Assembly: GCF_008123425.1 (NCBI RefSeq)
Contig: NZ_VSSS01000057.1
Coordinates: 62,001 to 126,000 of the forward strand
DNA from: Bradyrhizobium rifense
GTDB taxonomy: Bacteria > Pseudomonadota > Alphaproteobacteria > Rhizobiales > Xanthobacteraceae
Direction: 5' to 3'
DNA: 64,000 nt
Part shown: positions 35,391-44,289 of the stretch, piece by piece
Layout of the letters: each line of letters begins with the position of its first letter
Numbering within the stretch: position 1 is the stretch's first letter
Notes under the pieces: generated by a model
The model's input: only the letters and a program-made list of their open reading frames with translations
What the model was told of the DNA's origin: nothing
The model's database searches: none
Translations under genes and position numbers: made by a program

Positions 35391-36351
35391 GCGCATCCAT
35401 GTCCTTGCTCTGAACGACGTACTCGACACCGGTCTCGCCGCGGTCCTCGACGCCTTTGCCTTCGCCAACGCGCTGGCGGAAATGCACGGCATTTCCTCGG
35501 TGCGCTTCAAGACGAAAGTGGTCGGTTTGCGTGAGACCGTCACAACGGCGCAGGGCCTGAATGTTCCAGTGACCTCGGCAGTACGCGCGCAGAAGCCCGA
35601 TGCGGTGGTGATGCCAGCCGTCAACCGGATCATGCCGAAGCCGCTAGTACAGATGCTGGCCAGTGGCGAAGTGCGCGAGGCCGGTGCGGTGTTGCGCAAA
35701 TGGTCGGAGCGTGGTGCGCTGGCTGCGGCCGCCTGCGTCGGAACCTTCGTGCTGGCGGAAGCGGCCTTGCTCGACGGCAAAGAAGCAACCACCACCTGGT
35801 GGCTGGCGCCTCTGTTCCGAGAGCGATATCCGCATGTGCGACTCGACGAGTCGAAAATCATCGTTCAGTCCAATACGGTCGTCACCGCTGGCGCGGCGCT
35901 CAGCCATCTGGATCTGGCGCTGACCTTGATCCGACGCGCCGACCCTGCGCTGGCCGACCTTACGGGCAAGTATTTGATGGCCGACGTCCGCAACTCGCAG
36001 GCCGCCTACGCGATACCTGGGCACGTAGTCCACGGCGATCCACTGGTGCACAAGTTCGAACGGTGGGCGCGGCAGCGGCTGGCCGAGGGATTCTCGCTGG
36101 ATCAGGCTGCCGCGGAGCTCGCCACCAGCAAGCGTACGCTGGCGCGCCGGATGCAGGGCGTGCTCGGCAAATCTCCGCTCGAATACCTCCAGGATTTGCG
36201 AATCGAGCGGGCCGTTCACCTGCTTACAACCGGCCGTGCCAGCGTCGATCAAATTGCGGCCGAGGTCGGCTATGCCGAAGGCGTGACATTGCGCGCGCTG
36301 CTGCGCCGGAAGCTCGGCCGCGGCGTGCGCGAAATCCGCCGCAACCTCTGA
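35389..36351 (+). CDS. GlxA-family transcriptional regulator (DJ-1/PfpI domain + AraC DNA-binding domain)
   Basis: This 320-residue protein has an N-terminal class I glutamine amidotransferase-like (DJ-1/PfpI) domain at about 1-185 with AAACVGTF at the nucleophile-elbow position. The AraC double helix-turn-helix spans about 215-315 (LDQAAAELATSKRTLARRMQ and VDQIAAEVGYAEGVTLRALLRR). No ribosome site is visible and an operator-like repeat ends at the ATG. It is divergent from the ABM-hydrolase pair, its likely target. A decayed copy of its C-terminus is at 10421-10573. Confidence 0.93.
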   Translation: MRIHVLALNDVLDTGLAAVLDAFAFANALAEMHGISSVRFKTKVVGLRETVTTAQGLNVPVTSAVRAQKPDAVVMPAVNRIMPKPLVQMLASGEVREAGAVLRKWSERGALAAAACVGTFVLAEAALLDGKEATTTWWLAPLFRERYPHVRLDESKIIVQSNTVVTAGAALSHLDLALTLIRRADPALADLTGKYLMADVRNSQAAYAIPGHVVHGDPLVHKFERWARQRLAEGFSLDQAAAELATSKRTLARRMQGVLGKSPLEYLQDLRIERAVHLLTTGRASVDQIAAEVGYAEGVTLRALLRRKLGRGVREIRRNL

Positions 36352-36539
36352 GGTCGCATCACTCTTGGCTGGAGCTACGCAAGCCCACGCTGCCCAATGG
36401 CCTTGCGATGATCCGCTGGATCTTTGTCGAGAGAGGCGGAAATTCCACTCAACGATTGGACGTCATCAGCGCGATCGGCACGGCCTTGGCTGTGACGATC
36501 CACGCAAATGCCGCGTCACTGCTGATCCCGCCCCTTGAC

Positions 36540-36627
36540 TTGAATTTCCGCACAACGAATGCGCGATAGTTCTCGTTGATGTGCAGACTTCGGCGTTTCA
36601 TATGGCGCTTGCGGAAAACAAGGAGGT
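36540..36627 (+). repeat. direct repeat Y (matches 32001-32087)
   Basis: This copy ends in the ribosome site of mmsA (AGGAGG at 36621-36626), so it is the mmsA leader and promoter region. Similarity to the LysR upstream region at 32001-32087 covers its whole length. Confidence 0.6.
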
Positions 36628-36632
36628 TCATC

Positions 36633-38132
36633 ATGGTTACGAAAGTTCAGCATTATATCAATGGCCGGCGCGTGTCTGGCCGTAACGAGCGGTCATCGTT
36701 CGTCTTCAATCCTGCGACCGGCGAGCAAGCGGCAACGGTGCCGATCGCGAACGCCGCGGATGTGGCGGATGCCGTCGCAGCGGCAGTGAAGGCCGCGCCG
36801 GGATGGGCGGCGACAACGCCCTTGCGACGAGCGAGGATCCTCAACCGTTTCCTCAGAATCCTCGAGGAACGGACCAGCCAGCTCGCGGACATTATCGTCG
36901 CCGAGCATGGAAAGGTCCACTCCGACGCGGTCGGCGAAATTCAGCGCGGCATGGAGGTCGTCGAGTTCGCGACGGCGGCCCCGCAGCTGTTGAAGGGCGA
37001 GATCACCGAGAACGTCGGAACGCGCGTCGATAGTTACTCGGTGCGCCAGCCTCTCGGCGTGGTCGCCGGCATTACCCCGTTCAATTTCCCCGCCATGGTG
37101 CCGATGTGGATGTTTCCCGTGGCTCTTGCCTGCGGCAACACCTTCATCCTGAAGCCCTCCGAGCGCGATCCGTCGGCGTCCGTGATCGTGGCAGAATGGC
37201 TCAAGGAAGCGGGTCTGCCCGACGGCGTATTCGGGGTGGTCCATGGCGACAAGGAGACCGTCGACGCGCTGCTGCACCATCCCGACATCTCGGCGATCAG
37301 CTTTGTGGGATCCACGCCGATCGCAAAGTACATCTACGAGACGTCCGCCAGCACCGGAAAGCGCTGCCAGGCGCTGGGCGGTGCCAAGAACCACATGATC
37401 ATCATGCCGGACGCCGACATGGACCAGGCGGTCGATGCCCTGATGGGCGCCGCTTTTGGCTCGGCCGGTGAGCGCTGCATGGCGATTTCGGTCGCGGTGC
37501 CGGTCGGCGAGACAACCGCGAACCGGCTGATCTCGGCGCTGGAGCCGAAGATCCGCGGTCTCAAGATCGGACCCGGCACGGATCCGGAAGCGGAAATGGG
37601 TCCGCTGGTCACGAAGCAGCACTTGGACAAGGTCAGGGGCTATATCGACGCCGGCGTCGCAGAGGGTGCCAAGCTGCTCGTCGACGGGCGCGGCTTCAAC
37701 ATGCAGGGCTACGAAGACGGTTACTTCATCGGCGGCTCGTTGTTCGATCACGTCACGCCGAACATGAAGATCTACAAGGAAGAGATCTTCGGCCCCGTGC
37801 TGTCTGTTGCCCGAGCGCCCGACTACGACACCGCCGCGCGCATGATCAACGAGCACGAATTCGGCAACGGCACCTCGATCTTCACGCGTGACGGCGACGC
37901 GGCGCGGGAATTCGCGCACAAGATCAAGATCGGCATGGTCGGCATCAACGTCCCGATCCCGGTACCGATGGCATTCCATTCCTTCGGTGGATGGAAGGCG
38001 TCGATCTTCGGCGACCATCATATGCACGGCCCGGAAGGCGTCCGCTTCTATACCCGGATGAAGACGATCACGAGCCGCTGGCCAACCGGCATTCGCGCCG
38101 GCGCCGAGTTCGTGATGCCCACAATGTCATGA
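36633..38132 (+). CDS. mmsA: CoA-acylating methylmalonate-semialdehyde dehydrogenase
   Basis: This 499-residue aldehyde dehydrogenase superfamily enzyme oxidises methylmalonate or malonate semialdehyde to propionyl- or acetyl-CoA with NAD and CoA, in valine or inositol catabolism. ITPFNFPAMVPMWM and catalytic Cys282 in GERCMAIS are hallmarks of MmsA/IolA. The glutamate used by hydrolytic aldehyde dehydrogenases is replaced in the QALGGAKNH segment, as expected for a CoA-dependent member. The ATG at 36633 follows AGGAGG. A GC-rich hairpin follows 11 bp after the stop. No other valine-pathway gene is adjacent. Confidence 0.95.
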   Translation: MVTKVQHYINGRRVSGRNERSSFVFNPATGEQAATVPIANAADVADAVAAAVKAAPGWAATTPLRRARILNRFLRILEERTSQLADIIVAEHGKVHSDAVGEIQRGMEVVEFATAAPQLLKGEITENVGTRVDSYSVRQPLGVVAGITPFNFPAMVPMWMFPVALACGNTFILKPSERDPSASVIVAEWLKEAGLPDGVFGVVHGDKETVDALLHHPDISAISFVGSTPIAKYIYETSASTGKRCQALGGAKNHMIIMPDADMDQAVDALMGAAFGSAGERCMAISVAVPVGETTANRLISALEPKIRGLKIGPGTDPEAEMGPLVTKQHLDKVRGYIDAGVAEGAKLLVDGRGFNMQGYEDGYFIGGSLFDHVTPNMKIYKEEIFGPVLSVARAPDYDTAARMINEHEFGNGTSIFTRDGDAAREFAHKIKIGMVGINVPIPVPMAFHSFGGWKASIFGDHHMHGPEGVRFYTRMKTITSRWPTGIRAGAEFVMPTMS

Positions 38133-38142
38133 TCGGGACGGC

Positions 38143-38171
38143 CGGCCCGCTGCTCACCCAGCAGCGGGCCG
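38143..38171 (+). terminator. hairpin at the end of mmsA
   Basis: A perfect 12-bp stem CGGCCCGCTGCT/AGCAGCGGGCCG has a 5-base loop just after the mmsA stop. No U-tract follows, so it may stabilise the mRNA end or act as an atypical terminator. Confidence 0.5.
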
Positions 38172-38278
38172 ACCAGGAAAACGGCGGCGAAAACCTGTCG
38201 GTTTCAACACTCGATCTACTGCCGCGATCGCGCTCTCGAAGACGAAGCGACAACCCATAGCGACACGGAGAATGGATA

Positions 38279-38668
38279 ATGCCCCTTTTGTGCTTCGATC
38301 TTGTTGAGGGACGTTCGGAACGGCAGCTCAGAAAGATACTAGACGTCACCCATGAGGTGTTGGTCGAAACATTCAACGTACCTCATCGCGACCGCTATCA
38401 AATCGTGAGGGAGCACCCGCCTTCTAGAATGATCATCGAGGACACGGGCCTTGGTATCAAGCGCACACCCAACCTGCTTATCCTTCAAATCACGACGCGC
38501 CCTCGCAACCGCGTGATGAAGCAAACATTCTACAGTTCGTTGGTGGAACGGCTTGCCGATCAATGCGGCATTTCGTCGAGCGACGTTGTCGTGACGTTCG
38601 TAACGAACACCGATGAGGATTGGTCATTTGGGCTGGGACGTGCCCAGTTTCTCACGGGTGAGCTCTAA
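38279..38668 (+). CDS. tautomerase-family protein (Tautomerase_2 type)
   Basis: This 129-residue protein begins Met-Pro-Leu-Leu, so the catalytic N-terminal proline of the 4-oxalocrotonate tautomerase superfamily is present after Met removal. Two beta-alpha-beta units are visible (about 1-55 and 62-129), with RYQIVREHPPSRMII linking them. Long tautomerases of this kind act on keto-enol substrates, or as dehalogenases or hydratases. It follows mmsA by 147 bp; the hairpin between them suggests a separate transcript. Confidence 0.9.
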   Translation: MPLLCFDLVEGRSERQLRKILDVTHEVLVETFNVPHRDRYQIVREHPPSRMIIEDTGLGIKRTPNLLILQITTRPRNRVMKQTFYSSLVERLADQCGISSSDVVVTFVTNTDEDWSFGLGRAQFLTGEL

Positions 38669-38767
38669 CCTGTCGAAGCCAAACGGTTGGACCTAAAGGA
38701 ACTCGGGATCAATTTTTGGCTTGCCAGCGGCCGGATGACGCCGCTCGGGGCACCTGTCTGCCGATTA

Positions 38768-38815
38768 TCAAAAAAATACGCCGTCGGGCACGAAATCGAG
38801 TGTCCCGACGGCGCT
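38768..38815 (-). terminator. strong rho-independent terminator, minus strand
   Basis: CGCCGTCGGG (38779-38788) pairs perfectly with CCCGACGGCG (38804-38813). On the minus strand the stem is followed by TATTTTTTTGA. It would end the transcript of the SnoaL-like gene about 145 bp upstream. Confidence 0.85.
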
Positions 38816-38957
38816 GAAAACTGGGTCGTTGAAGTCTTCAGCGGTGCTGGATTTCGAATCACAATCCCGCCGGTTGAAATAGCCCGTTTTAGCCGGGCGT
38901 CACCCGAGGAGATGTGACTCTCGCAAACACTGAGGTAAAGGCTTGAACAGTTGCCGG

Positions 38958-39464
38958 TCAGGCCTTCAATTGCGCCAGGACTCCGGCGATATCGCCCATG
39001 CCCCAATGCTCGACAATCAGGCCGCCCTGAACCCTGAAGATATCGCAGGAGGTGAATCGGATTGCGCGACCGGTTGGCGCAACTCCCGAAAGCGGGCCAT
39101 TGTGGGTGCCGCTATAGACGAAGCTTGCGGCCGCACGATCGCCCGACGCGACCGTGGACTCGATCTCCACCTTGAGGTCCGGTATTCCCGCCAGCCGCGC
39201 AGTAAAAACTGCCACCGTCCCCTGCTTCGGCGACTTGCCCTGCGGCGGCGGCGGTGCGGCCGCGCTGAGCTGGTGGTTGACGTAATTATCAGAGAACAGC
39301 GCCGCGAACGCCGTGAGGTCGTGCGCGCTCAAAGTCGCTGCAAACTTTTCAATCAACGGTGCGGCTGCGCTCTTCTTGTCCGCCATGGCCGGCGTGACAA
39401 GTGCCGGCAAGGCAAGTGCCGATCCCGCCAACGTAACCGTCTTCAAGAGATTCCTTCGATCCAT
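38958..39464 (-). CDS. exported SnoaL-like/NTF2-fold protein (ester cyclase family)
   Basis: This 168-residue protein has a signal peptide, MDRRNLLKTVTLAGSALALP, with a twin Arg and cleavage near PAMADK, so Tat export is likely. The mature part is an NTF2-like domain with DNYVNHQL, PDLKVEIEST and a GGLIVEHWGMGD end, matching the SnoaL polyketide cyclase/ester cyclase group. The His and Asp of VNHQ and HWGMGD are likely active-site residues. GGGGAAACGTT precedes the ATG. Confidence 0.88.
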   Translation of the reverse strand: MDRRNLLKTVTLAGSALALPALVTPAMADKKSAAAPLIEKFAATLSAHDLTAFAALFSDNYVNHQLSAAAPPPPQGKSPKQGTVAVFTARLAGIPDLKVEIESTVASGDRAAASFVYSGTHNGPLSGVAPTGRAIRFTSCDIFRVQGGLIVEHWGMGDIAGVLAQLKA

Positions 39465-39733
39465 AACGTTTCCCCGATCTGATCATCACATTTCCCGCCG
39501 CCGAATGTAGGAGCGGAACGCGCGGCAAACTGGCACTTATATCTCTTGGTGGCCAAACCACGTTTTGTTGTAGCCGACGAGTCTTTCAGAGAACCGATAT
39601 CAGCCGAAACGATCGCTCGAACCTCGCTGCTCAGAGCGCTCCTGACGATCTAGTATCCGTCCGACTGGATACAGCTCCGCAACAACTCGCGCGTTTCGGG
39701 AGCCATGGCGTTGGGGGTCTTCTTTGTCCGGAC
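39465..39733. other. intergenic region
   Basis: About 270 bases without a convincing gene. It should hold the promoter of the SnoaL-like gene. Confidence 0.3.
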
Positions 39734-40843
39734 TCAGATTGCAGCAAGGCGCTTTAGCTTGGCCTCGTCCCATGAGATCCCGCTGCCGGCACTCTCCGGC
39801 GTGAGAACCATTCCGTCGCGGATTATCAATGGTTCTTCGACGATCGCATCTGCCCAATCAACATACTCAAGCCAATGGGCGGTGGGCGTGGCGCAAAGAA
39901 GATGCGTGCTGACTTCCGGCATCAGATGCGACGACATTTCGATACCCTGGGCTGCAGCGATGCCGGCCGCATACAGCCAGCCGGTTACGCCGCCAATCCG
40001 CGCGACGTCGACCATGACGTAGTCGCTCGCGCCGGTCGTGACGGCACGCAACAGGGCATCCGGGCCGTTGAGGTTTTCGCCGATCTGGACCGGAACCTTC
40101 AGTTCACGCGCCAGTGCGGCGCTCGCCACATAGTCATCGTGGGCTATCGGCTCTTCGAGCCAGTAGATCCCCTCTTTTTCCAGCTCTCGTCCACGAAGAA
40201 CTGCTTCCGCGGGTGTCAGGGCCTGATTGTAGTCCACCATGATTGCAATATCTGCGCCGGAAACGCTCTTGCGGACAGCCCGCAACGCGGCCAAGTCCTC
40301 AAAAAGCGTGGGGTATCCGAGCCGGACCTTAACCGCTCCTAAACCGCTCTCCAGAAGCGCCCTCACCTCTTTGGCAAGGCTATCCGGCTCCATCAGCCCA
40401 AGCCCGCGGCTGTCGTACGCGCGTAGCGATTTAGGCCCTGACCCGAGTAGGGCGGACAGCGGAGCACGATGCATCTGCGCAGCCGCGTCCCACATGGCCA
40501 TATCGAGCAGTGAAAGAGCCATTCGCACGGCGCCGGTCACGCCGAGTAGTGCAAACTGGCGCGCGAGGGTCTGCGATGCCTCAAAAGGTGTGGCGTTCTT
40601 GCCCTTGAGGAGTTCGACCGCCTCGTACAGATGTGAGGATATGGCAGTCGCGCCCGAGGGCCGGTAGCAAAACGTGTAGGCCTTGCCCGTCACGCCATCT
40701 TCATTCAGCAAATCGACGAGCAACAGCGGCACTGCCCTCACAACGGCCGCGCTCGTTCCCAGCGTAAATTTCAGCGGGACCATCACTCCGCGGGTCGTTA
40801 CCGAGCGAATTCGTTGCCCTGCGGTACTCACGCTGTTCGTCAT
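39734..40843 (-). CDS. mandelate racemase homologue with Arg in place of the second KxK lysine
   Basis: This 369-residue enolase-superfamily protein is close in detail to Pseudomonas mandelate racemase (GYP, MVDYNQ, GENxxGP, IGGVTGW, SSHL, TPTAHWLE). Key positions are Lys172-Val-Arg174 (KxK becomes KxR), Asp204, Glu230, Glu256, Asp279, His306 and Glu326. The Asp-His base and all metal ligands are kept, while the S-face base Lys is Arg. It may be a racemase with altered kinetics or a one-face dehydratase or epimerase. It lies upstream of two tautomerase-like genes and MmgE/PrpD on the opposite side of a 150-bp gap, all on the minus strand. Confidence 0.92.
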   Translation of the reverse strand: MTNSVSTAGQRIRSVTTRGVMVPLKFTLGTSAAVVRAVPLLLVDLLNEDGVTGKAYTFCYRPSGATAISSHLYEAVELLKGKNATPFEASQTLARQFALLGVTGAVRMALSLLDMAMWDAAAQMHRAPLSALLGSGPKSLRAYDSRGLGLMEPDSLAKEVRALLESGLGAVKVRLGYPTLFEDLAALRAVRKSVSGADIAIMVDYNQALTPAEAVLRGRELEKEGIYWLEEPIAHDDYVASAALARELKVPVQIGENLNGPDALLRAVTTGASDYVMVDVARIGGVTGWLYAAGIAAAQGIEMSSHLMPEVSTHLLCATPTAHWLEYVDWADAIVEEPLIIRDGMVLTPESAGSGISWDEAKLKRLAAI

Positions 40844-40995
40844 TTTGATCTTTCACTACGTTTCGGGATATCGGACCGACAACCGAAGCGCCCCCTCCGC
40901 TCGGCAGCCCGCACCTATCTTGCCCGGGCCGCTGCGCTTAGCCTGGGCTCCTCTGTGCTGGCGAGGCCGCTCGAAGCCGCTTCCTGCCAGTTAAG

Positions 40996-41181
40996 CTATT
41001 CCTCGCCGTGAATCCTTCCGGAAATGCTCATGTTGTCGGCGGGATGCTCAAACAGGAGAACATTGATGATCTTCGGATCGGAGCCGATCGATTCGTGGGT
41101 AACCTTTACGATGTCACGGATCAACTGCGTCTTACGGGTCTTGGTGAGACCCGCTGCGATATGACATTCAATGTAGGGCAT
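40996..41181 (-). CDS. 4-oxalocrotonate tautomerase-like small protein with Pro1
   Basis: This 61-residue protein begins Met-Pro-Tyr-Ile-Glu-Cys, the classic 4-OT start with catalytic Pro1, and contains IRDIVKVTHESIG followed by the second beta strand IINVLLFEH. Hexameric 4-OT enzymes interconvert dienols and unsaturated keto acids in aromatic meta-cleavage. GGGAGGCAACT precedes the ATG. It overlaps nothing and lies 15 bp from the next tautomerase-like gene, so they are cotranscribed. Confidence 0.92.
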   Translation of the reverse strand: MPYIECHIAAGLTKTRKTQLIRDIVKVTHESIGSDPKIINVLLFEHPADNMSISGRIHGEE

Positions 41182-41196
41182 AGTTGCCTCCCTTTC

Positions 41197-41427
41197 TTAT
41201 TTCAGGCGAGCAATGAGCTCTTTGTCGTTGGCATTGCCTTCGACAAATTCGGGCAGGTGCTGCCCATGCTCGACGAAGTTAATGCCTCGCCCCTCTCTGA
41301 TGACAAAGAAGATGTTGTTGGCCGGTTCACCCGTCGCTTCGCTGACGACACGCAGCAGGCCGGCCGAAAGTGCTCGCTTCTGCTCATCCGAGCGGCCGTA
41401 CCGCATGTCGCAAGAAATCATTGACAT
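41197..41427 (-). CDS. 4-OT-like protein lacking Pro1
   Basis: This 76-residue protein aligns with the start of 4-OT (MSMISCDM against MPYIECHI) and keeps the SAGLLRVVSEATG helix and the FFVIREG strand. The residue after Met is Ser, and no nearby start codon would put a Pro at position 1. AGGAGTATCCCG gives the start. It may be a non-catalytic partner that assembles with the Pro1-containing neighbour, as in heterohexameric tautomerases, or have other chemistry. A decayed copy is at 46985-47074. Confidence 0.88.
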   Translation of the reverse strand: MSMISCDMRYGRSDEQKRALSAGLLRVVSEATGEPANNIFFVIREGRGINFVEHGQHLPEFVEGNANDKELIARLK

Positions 41428-41455
41428 CGGGATACTCCTTGGTTGACGCGAATGA

Positions 41456-42880
41456 CTATTGAATTCCTGGGTGAAGCGCAGGGTGGACCGCCTTGGGGTT
41501 CACTTTCCCAAGGATATCCATCAAATCAGAGATCGGTCGCTCGTCGATCTTCTCGACCGCCTTGATGATACTGTTACGCAGTGCTTCATCTGCAAATGGC
41601 TCGCTCAGCCAATTGAACTTCTCGACCGTGCGTTCCCATGACATTGGGTTGCCGAGCCCGCCTTCGTATCCAAGCTGCTCGCGATCGAAGGTACGACCGT
41701 CTTTGGCCTTGATAGCGATCCGGGTGTTCAGCTCGTGCGGGTATCTGGCGGTGAAGGCATCGTCGGGAGCTATCGTTACCTTACTCAACAGGGCTTGTGC
41801 GTCATCGGCCTGGACACGCGCCTGCTCGAGCTGCGCAGGCCCGACCTCATCGTCCAGAAGCGCCGCCGCAATCAGGTACTTCAAGTTGTAATCCGCTTGC
41901 TCCTTGGTCTGCGGTCTGTCTTTTGAGCCAAATGCGCCGCCGCCCGCGATGTCGAAACCTGACTGGAAGATGTCGCAACGGACGGTCTCGATATCGCCGG
42001 CCGCCAACTTATTATCACGCTTCAACTTGAGCACGGCCTCGAGAACCGGCTGACCGTGAATGAGCGAACAGAATTTCTTCATGATCGTAAGCTTGATGAT
42101 CTCCAGCGAGTCGTCCGACCAATCAACGTCGATCTTTTGATCAAACATCCGCAGCAAGCCGTTCGGTCCCTCAAACAGCCCAGATGGACCGGTGAAGCCA
42201 CGCTTAGCGAGCGATGCGGAATAGACTGCGCGCATCCCGGTCATTCCGGGAGAAAAGCCCTTCCACTGCGACACCGGCTCGACATGAACGCAAGTGAGGG
42301 AAATGTTGTCAACAGTCGCGATCGAGATCGCATGCGCGATCTGCTCAGCGTTCAGCCCAAACAGCTTTCCTGCTCCAGCGGCAGCGGATATTGCGAGCTG
42401 AATTGCATGATTGAACCCCTTCGCCATGACAGGGACGACGGCGGTAAACCGGCATTGGATTTCGTAGGCTACCGCAAGGGCAAGCATGAAGTCTTCGCCG
42501 GATGCCTTGGCGTGCTCGGCAGCAGCCAGGATCGCGCCGAAATTGTCGCTTGGATGACAGAGTCCACCCGGCGACATGTAGCTATCAAGGAGGTCGACAT
42601 ATCGCACCAACCCAGAGTTATACAGGGCGGCCTGGTCCGGAGCGGTCTTACCGCCGCCGATCAGGGTGCATGACCCGCCGGACCGGTACTCCGCAAACTG
42701 TTCTCGCAGCGCTGCGAACGGCGCTCCCGGAAGCGCGGAGATCGCGCATCCCAGGCTATCCAGAATATTTCGCTTGTAGAGCTTGCGCGCGTCAGGCTTG
42801 AGAGATCCCGAAACGGCCCGGTCGGCAAAACCGGCGATCTCGCTTACTGTGGATACGGAAGTCGCATTCTTCATCAGCAT
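41456..42880 (-). CDS. MmgE/PrpD family protein
   Basis: This 474-residue protein is of the 2-methylcitrate dehydratase/iminodisuccinate epimerase fold. An all-helical N-terminal domain (DSLGCAISALPGAPF, VRYVDLLDSYMSPGGLCHPSDN) and a C-terminal alpha/beta domain (FCSLIHGQPVLEA) are visible. The His and Asp of GGLCHPSDN are the expected active-site residues. Members dehydrate hydroxy-tricarboxylates or isomerise keto acids. No methylcitrate synthase is nearby, so a different acid is likely. It lies upstream of the two 4-OT-like genes and is probably cotranscribed with them (28-bp gap). Confidence 0.92.
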   Translation of the reverse strand: MLMKNATSVSTVSEIAGFADRAVSGSLKPDARKLYKRNILDSLGCAISALPGAPFAALREQFAEYRSGGSCTLIGGGKTAPDQAALYNSGLVRYVDLLDSYMSPGGLCHPSDNFGAILAAAEHAKASGEDFMLALAVAYEIQCRFTAVVPVMAKGFNHAIQLAISAAAGAGKLFGLNAEQIAHAISIATVDNISLTCVHVEPVSQWKGFSPGMTGMRAVYSASLAKRGFTGPSGLFEGPNGLLRMFDQKIDVDWSDDSLEIIKLTIMKKFCSLIHGQPVLEAVLKLKRDNKLAAGDIETVRCDIFQSGFDIAGGGAFGSKDRPQTKEQADYNLKYLIAAALLDDEVGPAQLEQARVQADDAQALLSKVTIAPDDAFTARYPHELNTRIAIKAKDGRTFDREQLGYEGGLGNPMSWERTVEKFNWLSEPFADEALRNSIIKAVEKIDERPISDLMDILGKVNPKAVHPALHPGIQ

Positions 42881-43398
42881 GTAAACGTCCTTGGCCGCGT
42901 CCCATACGATTGAACTGGTTTAATTTGAAAAGAGCGTGCCTTTATCATTTGCGATCAGCAAACGAATAGATTCGAGAAGGCAATCTGCACCGCAGATTAC
43001 TCGACCAATTGCAGAGCTCGTCGGATAAAGGGGGCCAGCATCACGCGATGGAATTGCGCAGGGTGGTACCGTCTAGGAGACGACGCCATCAATTCCGGCG
43101 ATCGAGCGATCTCTTATCGCTGCTGCTCAGGCACGAACGGATCAGATCTGCGTACCCAGACAATCAGCGACGACCGAGGTCGCGTCGCTCACATCCGCCA
43201 CGATGAAACGCCATCTTGCCGACTAGATGCGACTCGCGGTTTCCGGGCCTTAGGCAGGCTTCGAAGTTTAAGAGACAATCGCCCCTGCTTCGTCAGCGGA
43301 CGGCCGGCCGTCGTCTCGGGCCCCGGCAGAAATGGCCGGAATGGAAAGCGCCTGGACGACTGCCATTTTCAGAACTTGACGCTCTCGCAATGACCGGA
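42881..43398. other. intergenic region, no gene recognised
   Basis: About 520 bases lie between two minus-strand genes. Open frames look like random translation. It should contain the promoter of the MmgE/PrpD-tautomerase operon; I found no clear palindrome. Confidence 0.4.
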
Positions 43399-44289
43399 CT
43401 ACTCCGCGGCCGCCGCATGCAACTCGGGGCCAGGTCGTACAATCTGAAGAAAGGCAGAGAGTGCACTGGAGACGTAAGCGTCTGTGCGCCGAATGAACAC
43501 GGTCTGCACTTCAGAAAACTCGGACTCCAATTCATGCACTGCGACTTGGCCGTCCCGCCATGCCGCAACAACCACTCCCTTGGGCAGCAGTGTAATTCCA
43601 ACGCCCGCCGCCACGCAGCCGAGGATGGCATCGATCGAACCGAATTCCAAAGGCTGCGCCACAAGTATTCCCACCTTATTCAGCAGATTTTCAAGCCTTA
43701 TCCGATAGGAGCAACCGACACGGAAGACAATTGTTTTCAGTTCGTTGATCGAGGAAAGCTCTTCGAGGCTCCGAATTGAGCGAGGCGTTACCAAGACGAG
43801 TTCTTCCCGAAACAGGCACTCCTGTTGCAGATCTGGATGATCCACCGGCCCCGCGACAAACGCACCCTCCAGTCTGCACTCGACAACGTCTTCGATGAGG
43901 CTGCAGGTCGTCCCGGTCGTCACCACTGGACGAACCTTTGGGTAAGCTTTCGTGAAGCTCGCAAGCACAGACGGAAGCCGAATCGCCGCGGTCGTTTCAA
44001 GGGTGCCGAGTTCAAGGACGCCACCCGGGGTGCCATCATCCCTTGCGGCGGCCTTGGCGTCGCTGAGGAGCTTGGTTATTCGTGCCGAAAAGGGGAGCAT
44101 GCGGCGCCCGGCCGGCGTGACCTTCACGCCGCGTGCATGTCGCTGGAATAGCTGAATACCGAGCTCAAGCTCCAGCGCTCTTACGCGCGCAGTGACATTG
44201 GATTGGACAGTGTTCAGCTCAGCCGCAGCTCGGTTCATACTGCCGTGCCGAGCAACTGCCTCAAAGACCCTTAGATCGGTTGCGTCCAT
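43399..44289 (-). CDS. LysR-family transcriptional regulator
   Basis: This 296-residue protein starts MDATDLRVFEAVARHGSMN, a standard LysR winged helix (AAAELNTVQSNVTARVRALE). The effector domain from about 90 ends FLQIVRPGPELHA. The sequence CTATCTTCTG just upstream resembles part of the three-copy promoter repeat. It lies upstream of the MmgE/PrpD-tautomerase operon on the same strand and is its likely regulator by position. Confidence 0.93.
   Translation of the reverse strand: MDATDLRVFEAVARHGSMNRAAAELNTVQSNVTARVRALELELGIQLFQRHARGVKVTPAGRRMLPFSARITKLLSDAKAAARDDGTPGGVLELGTLETTAAIRLPSVLASFTKAYPKVRPVVTTGTTCSLIEDVVECRLEGAFVAGPVDHPDLQQECLFREELVLVTPRSIRSLEELSSINELKTIVFRVGCSYRIRLENLLNKVGILVAQPLEFGSIDAILGCVAAGVGITLLPKGVVVAAWRDGQVAVHELESEFSEVQTVFIRRTDAYVSSALSAFLQIVRPGPELHAAAAE

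Noticed and set aside
36693..38027. Long open frame on the minus strand opposite mmsA (about 440 codons)
   Set aside because: It is the shadow of the mmsA reading frame in GC-rich DNA; the Arg/His/Asp-rich translation is not protein-like.
38687..38917. Small plus-strand open frame (76 codons, TTG start) after the Tautomerase_2 gene
   Set aside because: It contains the strong minus-strand terminator hairpin with its A-tract, has a poor start, and matches no family. The hairpin explains the sequence better.
42881..43398. Long gap examined for a lost transposase or regulator
   Set aside because: No frame or repeat gave recognisable similarity to a mobile element; left as plain intergenic DNA.
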